From Tabrizicola sp. (GTDB taxonomy: Bacteria > Pseudomonadota > Alphaproteobacteria > Rhodobacterales > Rhodobacteraceae): a stretch of DNA of 64,000 nucleotides. The position numbers and the translations under genes were made by a program. The notes under the pieces are model-generated. The model did no database searches. It was not told the DNA's origin and saw only the letters and a program-made list of their open reading frames with translations. Positions 38,324-47,393 of this stretch are shown piece after piece; the first letter of the stretch is position 1; each line of letters begins with the position of its first letter. The stretch covers positions 558,001 to 622,000 of the forward strand of contig NZ_JAUXZE010000035.1 in the NCBI RefSeq assembly GCF_030694085.1, in the 5' to 3' direction.

Positions 38324-39823
38324 TCATTGCCCCAGCTTCCTGATCCGGCCCTCGACGGCAACCTTCACCGTCCCCAGCTTCTCGACATAGGCCATCACGT
38401 CATTGGCCACGAGCTGCCCCGTCGGCCCATCCGTGATGATCCGACCACCGCCCAAGCTGGCATAGCCATCACCACCGCCGACGATGTAGTCATTCACCGC
38501 CACCTTGTAGAGCTTGTCCGCCTCCAGGGGCGCGCCACCCACCATCACCTCGCTGACCCGCGATCCCGCAGGGGCCGAAGCATCAAAGGCAAACGTCAGG
38601 CCAGAAACCTGCGCGAACCGACCTGCGCCCTTCTCGACCTGGGAGACGCCATTCTCCAGCGCCAGCAGCACCTGGGACCCCGGCAGTTCCGTCACCACCG
38701 TGGTATTGCCGAACGGCAACTCGGTCAGGATGTCGCGCCGCGTCAGCTTGCGGCCTGCCTCATAGGTCGTGTCGCCCCGGATACCGCCCCCGTTCATGAT
38801 TGCGATGTCGGCCCCAGTCGCATCGCGCAAAGCGTCGGTGATCAGGTTGCCCATCGTCGCCTCCTCTGCGCGCACGACATTCCGGCGGCTGTCCAGGGGG
38901 GCCTCGACCGTCCCGATCTCGACGTTCAGGTTTTCATCCATCGTCGCCCGCAGGGCATCGGCCATCGCCACCGACTCCGGGTCCGGCGTCACCGTCGCCG
39001 TGTCGATGAATCGGAACGCAGGCACCCAGCTGATCTGGCGCGTTCCGTCATCCTTTGCCTCCACCTCGACCATGAGATCGATGGGCGACAGGAACTGCCC
39101 GTCAATCGACGTCTCGACATAGGCCGTGCGCCCGTCATAGGCCGTGGCATAGGAATGGTCGTCGCCCGACAGGATCACGTCGAACGCTCCGCTTGCCATC
39201 AGGGCCCGGTCGTTCTCCATGTTGGTCTGCACCACCCCCACGACGATATCCGCGCCCTCTTCGCGCGCCTTCTGGGCCGCTGCGACCCCGGTTTCCACCG
39301 TCGGCAGGAACTTCAAGCTGCCCGTGGACGACACTTCGGGCGAAGTATCCTGCGCCACCGGAATCAGCGCGACCTTCAGACCTCCGACCTCCTTCACCAT
39401 TACGCCGCCCAGCCCTTCGATGGCCGACCCGTCGTCGTTTGTGATGTTGATCGCCGCCCAGGGGTATTTCGACGCCTGCATCTTCTCCATGAAGTTTTCC
39501 GGCCCGAAGTCGAACTCATGGTTTCCAGGCACCGCCAGATCGAAGGGCACCAGATTGGTGAAATCGACGGTATTCTGCCCTTGGTCGAACCCCGAGGCGA
39601 GCGACGGGCTCAGCATGTCGCCGTTGAACAGATACAGCGTGTTCGGATTGGCCGCGCGTTCGGCCCTGGCGACCGCGTTCAGCCGTGCAAAGCCGCCACG
39701 TCCGTCTTCCTCTTCGAAGTTGTAGACGTCACCCACGCCCAGCAAGGTCAGCTTGACGGTCTCGGCATCAGCGGTCGTTGCAACCAGGGCAGCGGCAATC
39801 GCAAGTCTCGAAATCATGTGCAT
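38324..39823 (-). CDS. Secreted 5'-nucleotidase / UDP-sugar hydrolase family metallophosphatase
   Basis: 499 residues. Signal MHMISRLAIAAALVATTADAE; catalytic metallophosphatase domain with GDMLSPSLASGF and VPGNHEFDFGPENF; C-terminal nucleotide domain IMNGGGIRGDTTYEAGRKLTRRDI with NDYIVGGGDGY. The first metal motif, usually D-x-H, is D-V-Y (GVGDVYNFEEE), a variant seen in a subgroup of the family, so metal use may differ. Hydrolyses nucleotides or sugar nucleotides in the periplasm. ATG 39823 has GGAG upstream. Confidence 0.88.
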   Translation of the reverse strand: MHMISRLAIAAALVATTADAETVKLTLLGVGDVYNFEEEDGRGGFARLNAVARAERAANPNTLYLFNGDMLSPSLASGFDQGQNTVDFTNLVPFDLAVPGNHEFDFGPENFMEKMQASKYPWAAINITNDDGSAIEGLGGVMVKEVGGLKVALIPVAQDTSPEVSSTGSLKFLPTVETGVAAAQKAREEGADIVVGVVQTNMENDRALMASGAFDVILSGDDHSYATAYDGRTAYVETSIDGQFLSPIDLMVEVEAKDDGTRQISWVPAFRFIDTATVTPDPESVAMADALRATMDENLNVEIGTVEAPLDSRRNVVRAEEATMGNLITDALRDATGADIAIMNGGGIRGDTTYEAGRKLTRRDILTELPFGNTTVVTELPGSQVLLALENGVSQVEKGAGRFAQVSGLTFAFDASAPAGSRVSEVMVGGAPLEADKLYKVAVNDYIVGGGDGYASLGGGRIITDGPTGQLVANDVMAYVEKLGTVKVAVEGRIRKLGQ

Positions 39824-40052
39824 CGCGAGTCTCCTGTGACGGTGTGCACTCCAAGACTGCGCCCGGGGCGACCTTCCTGTCAAAGGAACAAGGCCCCCTG
39901 CGCAGAGACCTGCCACAATCTTGACGAGATACAACCTGTGGTAAGTGCCCCTCATTAAGGACACAAATTAATCTTCTGTTAACCTTGTTCTGGTCCCGCC
40001 AGAAACATGCCAGGCGCGCAAGAAGAGAGTACAAACTCCGAAAGGCATAGCC

Positions 40053-40652
40053 ATGAAACTCCCTCTGCTTGTGTGCGCTTTCGTAACGGTTGCCTTTAGT
40101 GCCAATGCTGAAACAAGTGCGGTCCCCGACTGCGATTATGTCGAGATCCGCAACCTGACGGTCTACCGGATAGCCATTCCCGGCTGCTCGGTGGAAGTCC
40201 AAAAGCCCGAGCGTCGCGACACAGCGACGAAACCGCTTGCGACACCGAAACCACAGCCGATCCTGGTGGCCGATCCCGACCTTCCGCCGCCGCTTGGGCC
40301 GACCCCGGAACCCTATGAGGAACCCGGTCCGGGGCCACTGCCCGAACCGGAACCGCAGCCAGAGCCGACGCCAACTCCGCAACCCGAGCAGCCCTTGGAC
40401 GACGGCAACAACGGTCACGGGAACGACCCGGGTCGCTACGACCCCTCCAATCCGGCCGACACAGCTGGTCCGAACACCGCGCCTGGCAGCAGTCCGGGCG
40501 GTAGCCCGAACGGCACCCCTGGTGGCCCGAATGGCGCCCCCGGTGGCACGAATGGCACCCCCGGTGGCCCGAACGGCACTCCCGGTGGCCCGAATGGCAC
40601 CCCCGGTGGCAGCAATCCCGCCGGAAACCCAAGAGGCGGACCGTCCAACTGA
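40053..40652 (+). CDS. Secreted Pro-rich protein with collagen-like Gly repeats
   Basis: 199 residues, no known family. Signal peptide MKLPLLVCAFVTVAFSANAE; a short globular part with two cysteines (VPDCDYVEIRNLTVYRIAIPGC); a Pro/Glu linker (PEPEPQPEPTPTPQPEQP); then five copies of a 7-residue unit NG(T/A)PGG(P/T/S) at 40518-40623, followed by NPAGNPRGG. Nucleotide repeats have a 21-base period. Likely a cell-surface or extracellular-matrix filament. Followed by a strong terminator. Confidence 0.7.
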   Translation: MKLPLLVCAFVTVAFSANAETSAVPDCDYVEIRNLTVYRIAIPGCSVEVQKPERRDTATKPLATPKPQPILVADPDLPPPLGPTPEPYEEPGPGPLPEPEPQPEPTPTPQPEQPLDDGNNGHGNDPGRYDPSNPADTAGPNTAPGSSPGGSPNGTPGGPNGAPGGTNGTPGGPNGTPGGPNGTPGGSNPAGNPRGGPSN

Positions 40653-40695
40653 CCTGATGTGCAGGCTCCCCGTGGCCTGCGACTCCTGACAGCAG

Positions 40696-40723
40696 ACACG
40701 GCGCGCCCCCTTGCGCGCCGTGT
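40696..40723 (+). terminator. Intrinsic-terminator-like hairpin
   Basis: A perfect 11-base stem, ACACGGCGCGC (40696-40706) with GCGCGCCGTGT (40713-40723), and a 6-base loop. It lies 44 bases past the repeat-protein stop. No long U-tract, but it is very stable. Confidence 0.75.
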
Positions 40724-40798
40724 TACCGTATATGCCCCCCGGTAGGCGGACAACGGCGGGCCATTGCCAGACAAGCCAAGCTTCGCTATTCGCCCCCC

Positions 40799-41137
40799 AT
40801 GCTGATCCTCAAGATCTTCCGACGCCCCGAATGGGATGCCTTCCGCGCTGCCGGCGAGACGCGCGGCGCTCCCATCGACCTGGCCGACGGCTACATCCAC
40901 TTCTCCACCGCCGCCCAGGTGGCCGAAACCGCTGCCAAATGGTTCGCCACCGAAAGCGACCTTGTGCTGGTGGCCTTCGATCCCGACAAGCTGGGCTCGC
41001 AGCTGAAATGGGAACCCTCGCGCGGCGGACAGCTTTTTCCACACCTCTATCGGCCCCTGCGGATCGACGAGGTCGTCTGGGACAAGTCGCTCCCGCTTGG
41101 TGCGACCGGCCACATCTTCCCCGAGGGGCTCTGGTGA
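40799..41137 (+). CDS. DUF952 family protein
   Basis: 112 residues. Family features: [44 protein letters not shown]952 proteins (COG3502) are small, widespread and of unknown function, with a fold related to ADP-ribosyltransferases by some predictions. The gene immediately precedes pyrD and overlaps it by the GTGA, a common alphaproteobacterial arrangement. Confidence 0.88.
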   Translation: MLILKIFRRPEWDAFRAAGETRGAPIDLADGYIHFSTAAQVAETAAKWFATESDLVLVAFDPDKLGSQLKWEPSRGGQLFPHLYRPLRIDEVVWDKSLPLGATGHIFPEGLW

Positions 41138-42195
41138 GCACCGTCGAACGGCTCGGCCTGGCCCTCCTGCACCGCATCGACCCCGAGCGGGCGCATGGCC
41201 TTTCGCTTCTGGCACTCCGGTCGGGTCTGGCCCCCCTGCGCGGCCCGGTCGACCTGCCGCGTCTGCACACGACACTCGCCGGGATGCCCCTTCTCAACCC
41301 CGTCGGCCTGGCCGCTGGCTACGACAAGAACGCCGAGGCCCTGGCCCCCCTGTCCCGCGCGGGCTTCGGCTTCATCGAGGTCGGCGCGGCGACGCCCCTG
41401 GCCCAGCCCGGCAATGACAGGCCCCGCCTCTTCCGCCTGACCCAGGACCGCGCGGCCATCAACCGCTTCGGCTTCAACAACCAGGGGATGGAAGCGATCG
41501 GTGCCCGTCTTGCCGCCCGCACCCGCGGCCCCGTGCCGGTCGGCCTGAATCTTGGCGCGAACAAGACAGCCCAGAACCGCGCCGCCGATTTCGCCACGGT
41601 CCTTGCCCACTGCGGCCCCTACGTGGACTTCGCCACGGTCAACGTCAGTTCCCCGAACACCGAGCGCCTGCGTGACCTGCAAGGCCGCGCGGCGCTGCTC
41701 GCACTTCTCGACCGGGTGATGGAAACGCGTGCTGCCTTGACCCGGCCGATCCCGGTCTTCCTGAAGATTGCCCCCGACCTGACCACCTCGGACCTGGAGG
41801 ATATCGTCGACGTCGCGCTCACCAGCCGCATCTCGGGCATCATTGCCACCAACACCACCATCTCGCGCGAAGGTTTGAATTCTGCAAATCGGGGCGAAGC
41901 AGGTGGCTTGTCCGGCGCTCCATTGTTCGAAAAGTCTACCCGAGTGCTCGCCCAACTGTCGCAACTGTCCCAAGGCCAGCTGCCGCTGATCGGTGTGGGC
42001 GGGATCAGCTCGGCGGAAGAGGCCTACCAGAAGATCCGCGCGGGAGCTTTTGCCGTGCAGCTTTACACGGCAATGGTCTACGGCGGCATCTCGATGGTGC
42101 CGGACCTCGCCAGGGGGCTCGATGCCCTCCTCGCACGCGATGGCTTCGCGAAAGTCGGCCTTGCTGTCGGCACCGGCCGCAGCGCCTGGCTCTGA
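41134..42195 (+). CDS. pyrD: Dihydroorotate dehydrogenase, class 2 (quinone-dependent)
   Basis: 353 residues. Oxidises dihydroorotate to orotate at the inner membrane, passing electrons to quinone. N-terminal membrane helix pair ([22 protein letters not shown]); FMN site [16 protein letters not shown]; catalytic serine in [15 protein letters not shown]; end with [31 protein letters not shown]. The GTG start at 41134 overlaps the DUF952 stop. Downstream is a palindromic element shared with 63.4 kb. Confidence 0.96.
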   Translation: MSTVERLGLALLHRIDPERAHGLSLLALRSGLAPLRGPVDLPRLHTTLAGMPLLNPVGLAAGYDKNAEALAPLSRAGFGFIEVGAATPLAQPGNDRPRLFRLTQDRAAINRFGFNNQGMEAIGARLAARTRGPVPVGLNLGANKTAQNRAADFATVLAHCGPYVDFATVNVSSPNTERLRDLQGRAALLALLDRVMETRAALTRPIPVFLKIAPDLTTSDLEDIVDVALTSRISGIIATNTTISREGLNSANRGEAGGLSGAPLFEKSTRVLAQLSQLSQGQLPLIGVGGISSAEEAYQKIRAGAFAVQLYTAMVYGGISMVPDLARGLDALLARDGFAKVGLAVGTGRSAWL

Positions 42196-42197
42196 CC

Positions 42198-42249
42198 TTT
42201 CATCTTTGCTCAAATATCCCGGGGTCCGGGGCAGCGCCCCGGGGCATCC
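42198..42249. terminator. Terminator-like dispersed element, copy 1
   Basis: On the minus strand a GC hairpin (stem CCGGGGC at 42226-42232 with GCCCCGG at 42236-42242) is followed by ATATTTGAGCAAAGATGAAA. The same order and tail occur at 63391-63443. It separates convergent pyrD and the RAM-domain gene. Confidence 0.7.
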
Positions 42250-42251
42250 CC

Positions 42252-42488
42252 TCAGAACGCCTTGAACGTCATTGTGGTCAGCGTGCGCTGGATGCCGGGA
42301 ATGTCGAACAGCTTCGACGACAGGTAGTGCCCGGTATCCGCATCCTCGGGGATATAGACCTTGGCGATCAGGTCATAGTCGCCGCTGGTCGAATAAAGCT
42401 CGCTCACCACTTCCCGGTCCCAGATCGCATTGGCGACCTCATAGGTCTGGCCGGGGGTGCAGCGGAACTGGACGAAAACCAAAGCCAT
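42252..42488 (-). CDS. Stand-alone Lrp/AsnC ligand-binding (RAM) domain protein
   Basis: 78 residues forming only the RAM/ACT-like regulator domain of Lrp/AsnC proteins (QFRCTPGQTYEVANAIWD, STSGDYDLIAKVYIPED, LFDIPGIQRTLTTMTF), with no DNA-binding part. Such proteins bind amino acids and may modulate full-length Lrp homologues. ATG 42488 has GGAGG 6 bases upstream. Convergent with pyrD. Confidence 0.85.
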   Translation of the reverse strand: MALVFVQFRCTPGQTYEVANAIWDREVVSELYSTSGDYDLIAKVYIPEDADTGHYLSSKLFDIPGIQRTLTTMTFKAF

Positions 42489-42543
42489 CGGGGCCTCCAT
42501 TCTTGGCGTCGACTCTAGCCCGCCGGAAGCCCAAGGAAAAGCC

Positions 42544-44076
42544 TCACTCCTCGCCCAGGGCCAACAGAGCCGGTTCCCGCTTCAGGTCCTCGATGGACAA
42601 GGGCTCGGTCGGCCGCGCCAGCCTGTTGCGCACCACCCAGAAAAGCCGCGTCTGCGCCCGGGTGATCGCGACATAGGCCAGCCGCTTCCAAAGGGGCACC
42701 CCCGCCTCGGACCGTCCCGAAAAGGCGGCCGCCTGCAGATCGGGCGCAAAGACCTGCACCTCGTCCCACTGCGAGCCCTGCGCCTTGTGGATCGTCACCG
42801 CCGCCCCGTGCAGAAAGGCCGCCCCCATCCGCGCTGCGTGGGGGATGAACGGCTCTTCCTCGTCCGGCTTCTCGATCTTGATGATCGACGCCGCACTGAC
42901 CTGAGGCTCCTCCGCCCCCACGACATGCAATCGAGCAAAACCGTCGCGGCTCCCCTCGCCCAGATAGATGACCTGCGCGCCCTTGATCAGGCCGCGCGCC
43001 TCCAGATCGATCCGCTTCTGCCGGTGCTTCAACGGCAGCTCGATCCCGTCGCAGATCAAGGGTTCGCCCGGCAGAAGTGCATCCTCCGGCGCGCCATAGG
43101 CGTTGCGGAAGGCCTGGATCAGCCGCACACGCGTCGCGTTGCGCCAGACCAGCACGGGCGAGCGCGCCATCAGCGCCGCCTCGACCCGTTCGGCCCAGAC
43201 CACCCGGTCATCCTTCCGCGAAGTTTCCTCAACCAGCCGCTCGAACGCTTCAAAACCGATCCTGTCGTCCGCCAGCGCATGGGCCAGGTCCAGGATCGGG
43301 TTGTCCTGGGTCTGCCGGTGGATGCGATGCAGGACCAGCTTGCGCGTTTCCGGCAAGGTGTCGAACATCATGCGGTCCGACTGAACCGGGGCCAGCTGTG
43401 CCGGATCGCCGAACAGCACGAGGGTCGGAAAGATCTCCTGCAGGTCATTGAACTGCCGCTCGTCCAGCATCGAGGATTCATCGACAAACCCCACGTCCAG
43501 CGGCTCTTCCCGCCGCTTCCAGCCCTTGATGAAATCCGACCCCTTCAACCCAGCCGATGCCAGCGCGCCAGGGATCGATGCGACCTGTTGATAAAACGCA
43601 TGCGCCCGGTCCAGCGCAAGGTCGGTAAGCCCTGCAATTGCCAGGTTGTCGACCACCGGCCTTGTCCCAGTCCCCGCCAGCCATTCGGCGATCTTCTCGT
43701 ATTCCGGGTCATAGACCGGCGTGTAAAGGATGCGGTGGATCGTCGTCGCCGGCACGCCCCGCAACCGCAGTACACTCGCCGCCTTGTTCGTCGGCGCAAG
43801 AATGGCCAGTGTCCGCCGGTCCTTGCGCTTCTTCCCCTCGTAATCGCCGGACACGACGTCAAGCCCCGCTGCCTTCAGGCCCCGGTAAAGCTCGGCCAGA
43901 AGCATGGTCTTGCCGGACCCGGCCTTGCCCACCACAGCCAGCACCGAAGTCCGGCCCTCGGCGGCGGGCTGCAGCACCCCTTCGGCCAGATCGATCCCCG
44001 CACCCAGAAAGGCGGCGGCGAGGCGGTCATAAGCCTCGGCCTGGTCGTCGGAAAAGGTCAGTGCCGGGGCCTGCAT
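42544..44076 (-). CDS. RecD-like ATP-dependent DNA helicase
   Basis: 510 residues of superfamily 1. Walker A GKAGSGKTMLLAELY; motif Ia APTNKAASVLR; Walker B DESSML; motif III GDPAQLAPVQSD; UvrD-C2-type end HKAQGSQWDEVQVF and AITRAQTRLFW. Shorter than RecD and without a RecBC partner nearby, it resembles the RecD2-like/Dda-type helicases of alphaproteobacteria, possibly acting in recombination or replication restart. Followed on the same strand by the RAM-domain gene after 55 bases. Confidence 0.88.
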   Translation of the reverse strand: MQAPALTFSDDQAEAYDRLAAAFLGAGIDLAEGVLQPAAEGRTSVLAVVGKAGSGKTMLLAELYRGLKAAGLDVVSGDYEGKKRKDRRTLAILAPTNKAASVLRLRGVPATTIHRILYTPVYDPEYEKIAEWLAGTGTRPVVDNLAIAGLTDLALDRAHAFYQQVASIPGALASAGLKGSDFIKGWKRREEPLDVGFVDESSMLDERQFNDLQEIFPTLVLFGDPAQLAPVQSDRMMFDTLPETRKLVLHRIHRQTQDNPILDLAHALADDRIGFEAFERLVEETSRKDDRVVWAERVEAALMARSPVLVWRNATRVRLIQAFRNAYGAPEDALLPGEPLICDGIELPLKHRQKRIDLEARGLIKGAQVIYLGEGSRDGFARLHVVGAEEPQVSAASIIKIEKPDEEEPFIPHAARMGAAFLHGAAVTIHKAQGSQWDEVQVFAPDLQAAAFSGRSEAGVPLWKRLAYVAITRAQTRLFWVVRNRLARPTEPLSIEDLKREPALLALGEE

Positions 44077-44114
44077 CCTGCGACCTTAGCCGGTACAAGA
44101 CGCAAGCGGTAGGG

Positions 44115-44303
44115 TCAGTGCATCTGTCGGCCCGTCGACGGAGGCGACTGTGGCGGTTCGTCCGGCCCCTCATCGGTGGCGCCGATCTCGCGCCGCGCCT
44201 CATCAATGGTCTCAGTCACCTTTGCCGCCAGGCGGGGCAAGCCGTTCTGGGTCGCGTAGGTAAGAAGATCCGACAGAACGTCGAAGACCCAGTCGTGGCG
44301 CAT
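44115..44303 (-). CDS. Small conserved hypothetical protein
   Basis: 62 residues, starting MRHDWVFDVLSDLLTYATQN, then GLPRLAAKVTETIDEARREI and a disordered Pro/Ser tail. This N-terminal pattern recurs in short Rhodobacteraceae proteins I recognise only as hypothetical. Same strand as the helicase, 38 bases upstream of it. Confidence 0.6.
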   Translation of the reverse strand: MRHDWVFDVLSDLLTYATQNGLPRLAAKVTETIDEARREIGATDEGPDEPPQSPPSTGRQMH

Positions 44304-44432
44304 GAAATCCCTCGGCCAGAAATCTGTGCCGCCTTGGGTCCCCGGTGCCTGACTTCAGACGCCAGAGCCCACGGCGACTCACTTAAACACAGATATCCGG
44401 GCGATGGGTGAATTGGTTGTTAAAGGTTGCCT

Positions 44433-45740
44433 TTAAGGCAATTTGCTCGCCTCTAGCGTGTCCTCGAAAGTCCGCAGCCCCGTGCGCGGAGCTTGCACCA
44501 GAACGGCCATGTTTCCGGGCTTGTGCTGGTTTTTCCACATCAGCGTATGCGCGCGCGGAATTTCGGCCCAGGGGAAGACCTCGGACATGCAGGGGTCCAG
44601 CCGCCGTTCGACCATCAGCTTGTTGGCACTGGCCGCCTGCTTCAGATGCGCAAAGTGGCTGCCCTGCAGGCGCTTCTGGTGCATCCACATGTAGCGCACG
44701 TCGAAGGTGCAGTTGAAGCCGGTGGTTCCGGCGCAGATCACCACCATACCGCCCTTCTTGCAGACCAGCGACGAGACCGGGAAGGTCGCCTCGCCCGGAT
44801 GCTCGAACACCATGTCGACGTTCACGCCCCCACCTTGAGCATTTCGGCCGGTGATGTCCCAGATCGCCTTGCCAAAGCGCCGCGCCTCTTTCAGCCAGGT
44901 GTTGTACTCCTCCGAGTTGACCTTCGGCAGTTGCCCCCAGCACTTGAACTCGTTGCGGTTGATCACGCCCTTGGCGCCCAGGCCCATGACGAAATCGCGC
45001 TTCGATTCGTCGCTGATCACCCCGATCGCATTGGCGCCCGCCGTGTTGATCAGCTGGATCGCATAAGAGCCCAAGCCGCCCGAGGCCCCCCAGACCAGCA
45101 CGTTCTGCCCCGGTTTCAGATCATGCGGCTCATGCCCGAAAAGCATCCGGTAGGCCGTCGCCAGCGTCAGCGTGTAGCAAGCCGATTCCTCCCAGGTCAG
45201 GTGCTTCGGCCGCGGCATCAGCTGCTGCGCCTGCACCCGGGTGAACTGGCTGAATGACCCGTCGGGGGTCTCATAGCCCCAGATCCGCTGTGTCGGGCTG
45301 AACATCGGGTCGCCGCCATTGCACTCTTCGTCGTCGCCGTCGTCCTGGTTGCAGTGGATCACCACCTCGTCGCCGACCTTCCAGCGCTTCACCTTGTCGC
45401 CCACGGCCCAGACGATCCCCGCCGCATCGGACCCGGCAATGTGGAAGGGCTGCTTGTGGCCGTCAAACGGGCTGATCGGTTGCCCAAGCCCCGCCCAGAC
45501 GCCATTGTAATTCACCCCCGCCGCCATCACCAAAACCAGCACCTCGTTGCTGTCGATGGCCCAGGTGTCGACGACCTCTTGCAGCATTGCCGCTTCCGGC
45601 GCCCCGTGCCGCTCGCGCCGGATCGTCCAGGCATACATCTGCTTCGGCACGTGCCCCAACGGAGGCATCTCTCCCACCTCGTACAGGTCCTTTTTCGGCG
45701 CGTCGTAGATCACGGGAGCATTTTGCGTATCCAAAGCCAA
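44433..45740 (-). CDS. ccr: Crotonyl-CoA carboxylase/reductase
   Basis: 435 residues, nearly identical in pattern to Rhodobacter sphaeroides Ccr (430): YDAPKKDLYEVGEMPPLGHV, HIAGSDAAGIVWAVGDKVKRWKVGDEVVIHCNQDDGDDEECNGGD, NADP site LVWGASGGLGSYAIQL, TTGFNCTFDVRYMWMHQKRLQGSHFAHLKQA. Converts crotonyl-CoA, CO2 and NADPH to ethylmalonyl-CoA, the key step of the ethylmalonyl-CoA pathway for acetate assimilation. The start is TTG 45740 (GGAGG 5 bases upstream); no ATG fits. ecm lies 1.6 kb away, divergent beyond the acyltransferase. Confidence 0.96.
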   Translation of the reverse strand: MALDTQNAPVIYDAPKKDLYEVGEMPPLGHVPKQMYAWTIRRERHGAPEAAMLQEVVDTWAIDSNEVLVLVMAAGVNYNGVWAGLGQPISPFDGHKQPFHIAGSDAAGIVWAVGDKVKRWKVGDEVVIHCNQDDGDDEECNGGDPMFSPTQRIWGYETPDGSFSQFTRVQAQQLMPRPKHLTWEESACYTLTLATAYRMLFGHEPHDLKPGQNVLVWGASGGLGSYAIQLINTAGANAIGVISDESKRDFVMGLGAKGVINRNEFKCWGQLPKVNSEEYNTWLKEARRFGKAIWDITGRNAQGGGVNVDMVFEHPGEATFPVSSLVCKKGGMVVICAGTTGFNCTFDVRYMWMHQKRLQGSHFAHLKQAASANKLMVERRLDPCMSEVFPWAEIPRAHTLMWKNQHKPGNMAVLVQAPRTGLRTFEDTLEASKLP

Positions 45741-45846
45741 CTGAGCCTCCAGCCTGATGCCGCGCCGCAGAATCGCCGCGCCGTTACGGGCAGATAATAT
45801 TCTTGCGCGCAACTTTGCAATAGTATGATCGGTGTTTCTTGAAATT

Positions 45847-47205
45847 TTATGTCTGCGGCGGCGCAGCAACGTGGATGTTCGGCACCGAGGCCGCATAGAA
45901 CTCCAATAACTCCCGCGTCCCGGCCACCGGCTTCAGGTCAGCGCTGACCAGCCCGCGCCGGATCAGCGGCTCCAGCCCCTCGTCCAGAACCGTTGCCCCG
46001 CCAACCGGCGGCAGCTTCAAGACCGCCCCTGCCGCGCGCAGCCGCCCAACCATCGCCTCGACCCGTGCGCCCAGCTCCTCACGGCTGGCCGCCCCCTCGC
46101 CCAGGGCCCGGGCCACCAGCGGCACCGGCAGCACCGGAACCACCTCCGCAATCGCCGCCATCAGTCGCTCTCCCAGATGTTCGACGGTGCCGCCGGCCCC
46201 AAGATGCTCGCGCAGCGACACCGGGGCACCAAACCCCGCCGCAGCCGTACCGAAGCCCTTGGTCCGGCCCCGGAACCGCGCCCAGAGAAACCGGGCCGCA
46301 AGCCACGCCACCCTGACCGGCCGGTTGCGGAACCGCCGCGTGCCCGCCTTCGCAGCCTCGACCAGCACCCGGTCCTCCAGCACCCGGTCATAGGCCAGCC
46401 CCACCGGCACGAAGACAACATCCCGGGAATGGGGCGACCAGCCCTCGACGATGTAGCTGATCAGCCCCAGCTTCGGCGGCCCCACGCGTCCGTCCAGACT
46501 AAGGCCACCCTCCGGGAAGATTGCCTGGGTCGTCCCCTCCTCGGTCGCCATCTGCACATAGCGCGCCAGCACCTTGCGGTACAAAGCGTTCCGGCTGCCA
46601 CGCCGGATGAAATAGGCTCCCATCGACCGGATCAGCGCCGACAGGGGCCAGACCCGCGCCCATTCGCCCACCGCATAGGACACGGCCGAACGATCCGCGA
46701 CCAGCCAGGTCACCAGCACGTAGTCCATGTTCGACCGGTGGTTCATCACGAAAACCACGGCCGCCCTGGGGTCGATCGTCCGCAAGGCCTGGTCCACCTT
46801 GCCGACCCTCACCCGGAACAAGAGACGCGAAAGCCACTTCGCCGCCCGCGTCCCGAAGCCGAAATAGACCGTGGCCGAAAACCCCGGCACGATCTCGCGG
46901 GCATAGCGCCGCGCCTCCTCGAAAGCGACCTCGCCGGGCACCCCCGTCTCGGCCGCATGGACCATCGCCGCCTCGACGACCTTTTGGTCATAGGCCAGCC
47001 GCGCCACCATGTCCGACCGCTGCGCCAGCTTGAACAGGTCGATCTTCCGGTCCAGCCGCGCATTCAGTCGCGACAGGGCCTTCTCCGCCCGCCGCCTGAA
47101 GAACCAACGCACCGATGGGAACAGGAAATGCGTGGAAAAGCTGATCGCGGCAAAGCCCAGGATCAGACCCAACAGCCAGACGGGAACCGCAACCGTGCCG
47201 AACAT
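45847..47205 (-). CDS. PlsC-type 1-acylglycerol-3-phosphate acyltransferase
   Basis: 452 residues. Membrane helix at the N-terminus, an Arg-rich linker, then acyltransferase motif I NHRSNMDY, motif II YFIRRGSRNALYRKVL, motif III FPEGGLSLDGRVGPPK, and motif IV-like VPVGLAYDRVLED. Transfers an acyl chain in phospholipid synthesis. Longer than plain PlsC, with a C-terminal extension. It sits between ccr and ecm on the ccr strand, with 106 bases to ccr. Confidence 0.85.
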   Translation of the reverse strand: MFGTVAVPVWLLGLILGFAAISFSTHFLFPSVRWFFRRRAEKALSRLNARLDRKIDLFKLAQRSDMVARLAYDQKVVEAAMVHAAETGVPGEVAFEEARRYAREIVPGFSATVYFGFGTRAAKWLSRLLFRVRVGKVDQALRTIDPRAAVVFVMNHRSNMDYVLVTWLVADRSAVSYAVGEWARVWPLSALIRSMGAYFIRRGSRNALYRKVLARYVQMATEEGTTQAIFPEGGLSLDGRVGPPKLGLISYIVEGWSPHSRDVVFVPVGLAYDRVLEDRVLVEAAKAGTRRFRNRPVRVAWLAARFLWARFRGRTKGFGTAAAGFGAPVSLREHLGAGGTVEHLGERLMAAIAEVVPVLPVPLVARALGEGAASREELGARVEAMVGRLRAAGAVLKLPPVGGATVLDEGLEPLIRRGLVSADLKPVAGTRELLEFYAASVPNIHVAAPPQT

Positions 47206-47251
47206 GGGCCTACCCTGCCCGAAAGCGAAAACCTCGTCGATGACTTCGTCA

Positions 47252-47300
47252 CTCCTCGGTCGCCCTCCCCCGCGACGAGAAGCCGAAGGCGCACGAGGAG
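47252..47300. repeat. Dispersed hairpin repeat, copy 3
   Basis: Contains GCCGAAGGCGCACGA (47282-47296), in the opposite orientation to copies 1 and 2, with an imperfect complement at 47252-47268. Unlike the other copies, it lies between divergent genes. Confidence 0.6.
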
Positions 47301-47319
47301 CATCGCCGCAGCGCAGCGA

Positions 47320-47348
47320 TTGACATTGGCATGATCTTTCCCATATGC
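47320..47348 (+). promoter_or_regulatory. Putative ecm promoter
   Basis: TTGACA (47320-47325) and ATATGC (47343-47348) with a 17-base spacer, 45 bases upstream of ecm. The -35 match is perfect; the -10 is moderate. Confidence 0.45.
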
Positions 47349-47393
47349 CATCCTTGACGCAATATTATTACTCGCCCGACTCGTGAGGCTCCG

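Noticed and set aside
40518..40623. 21-base-period repeats as a possible CRISPR array
   Set aside because: Repeats are contiguous without spacers and lie in frame inside a secreted repeat protein.
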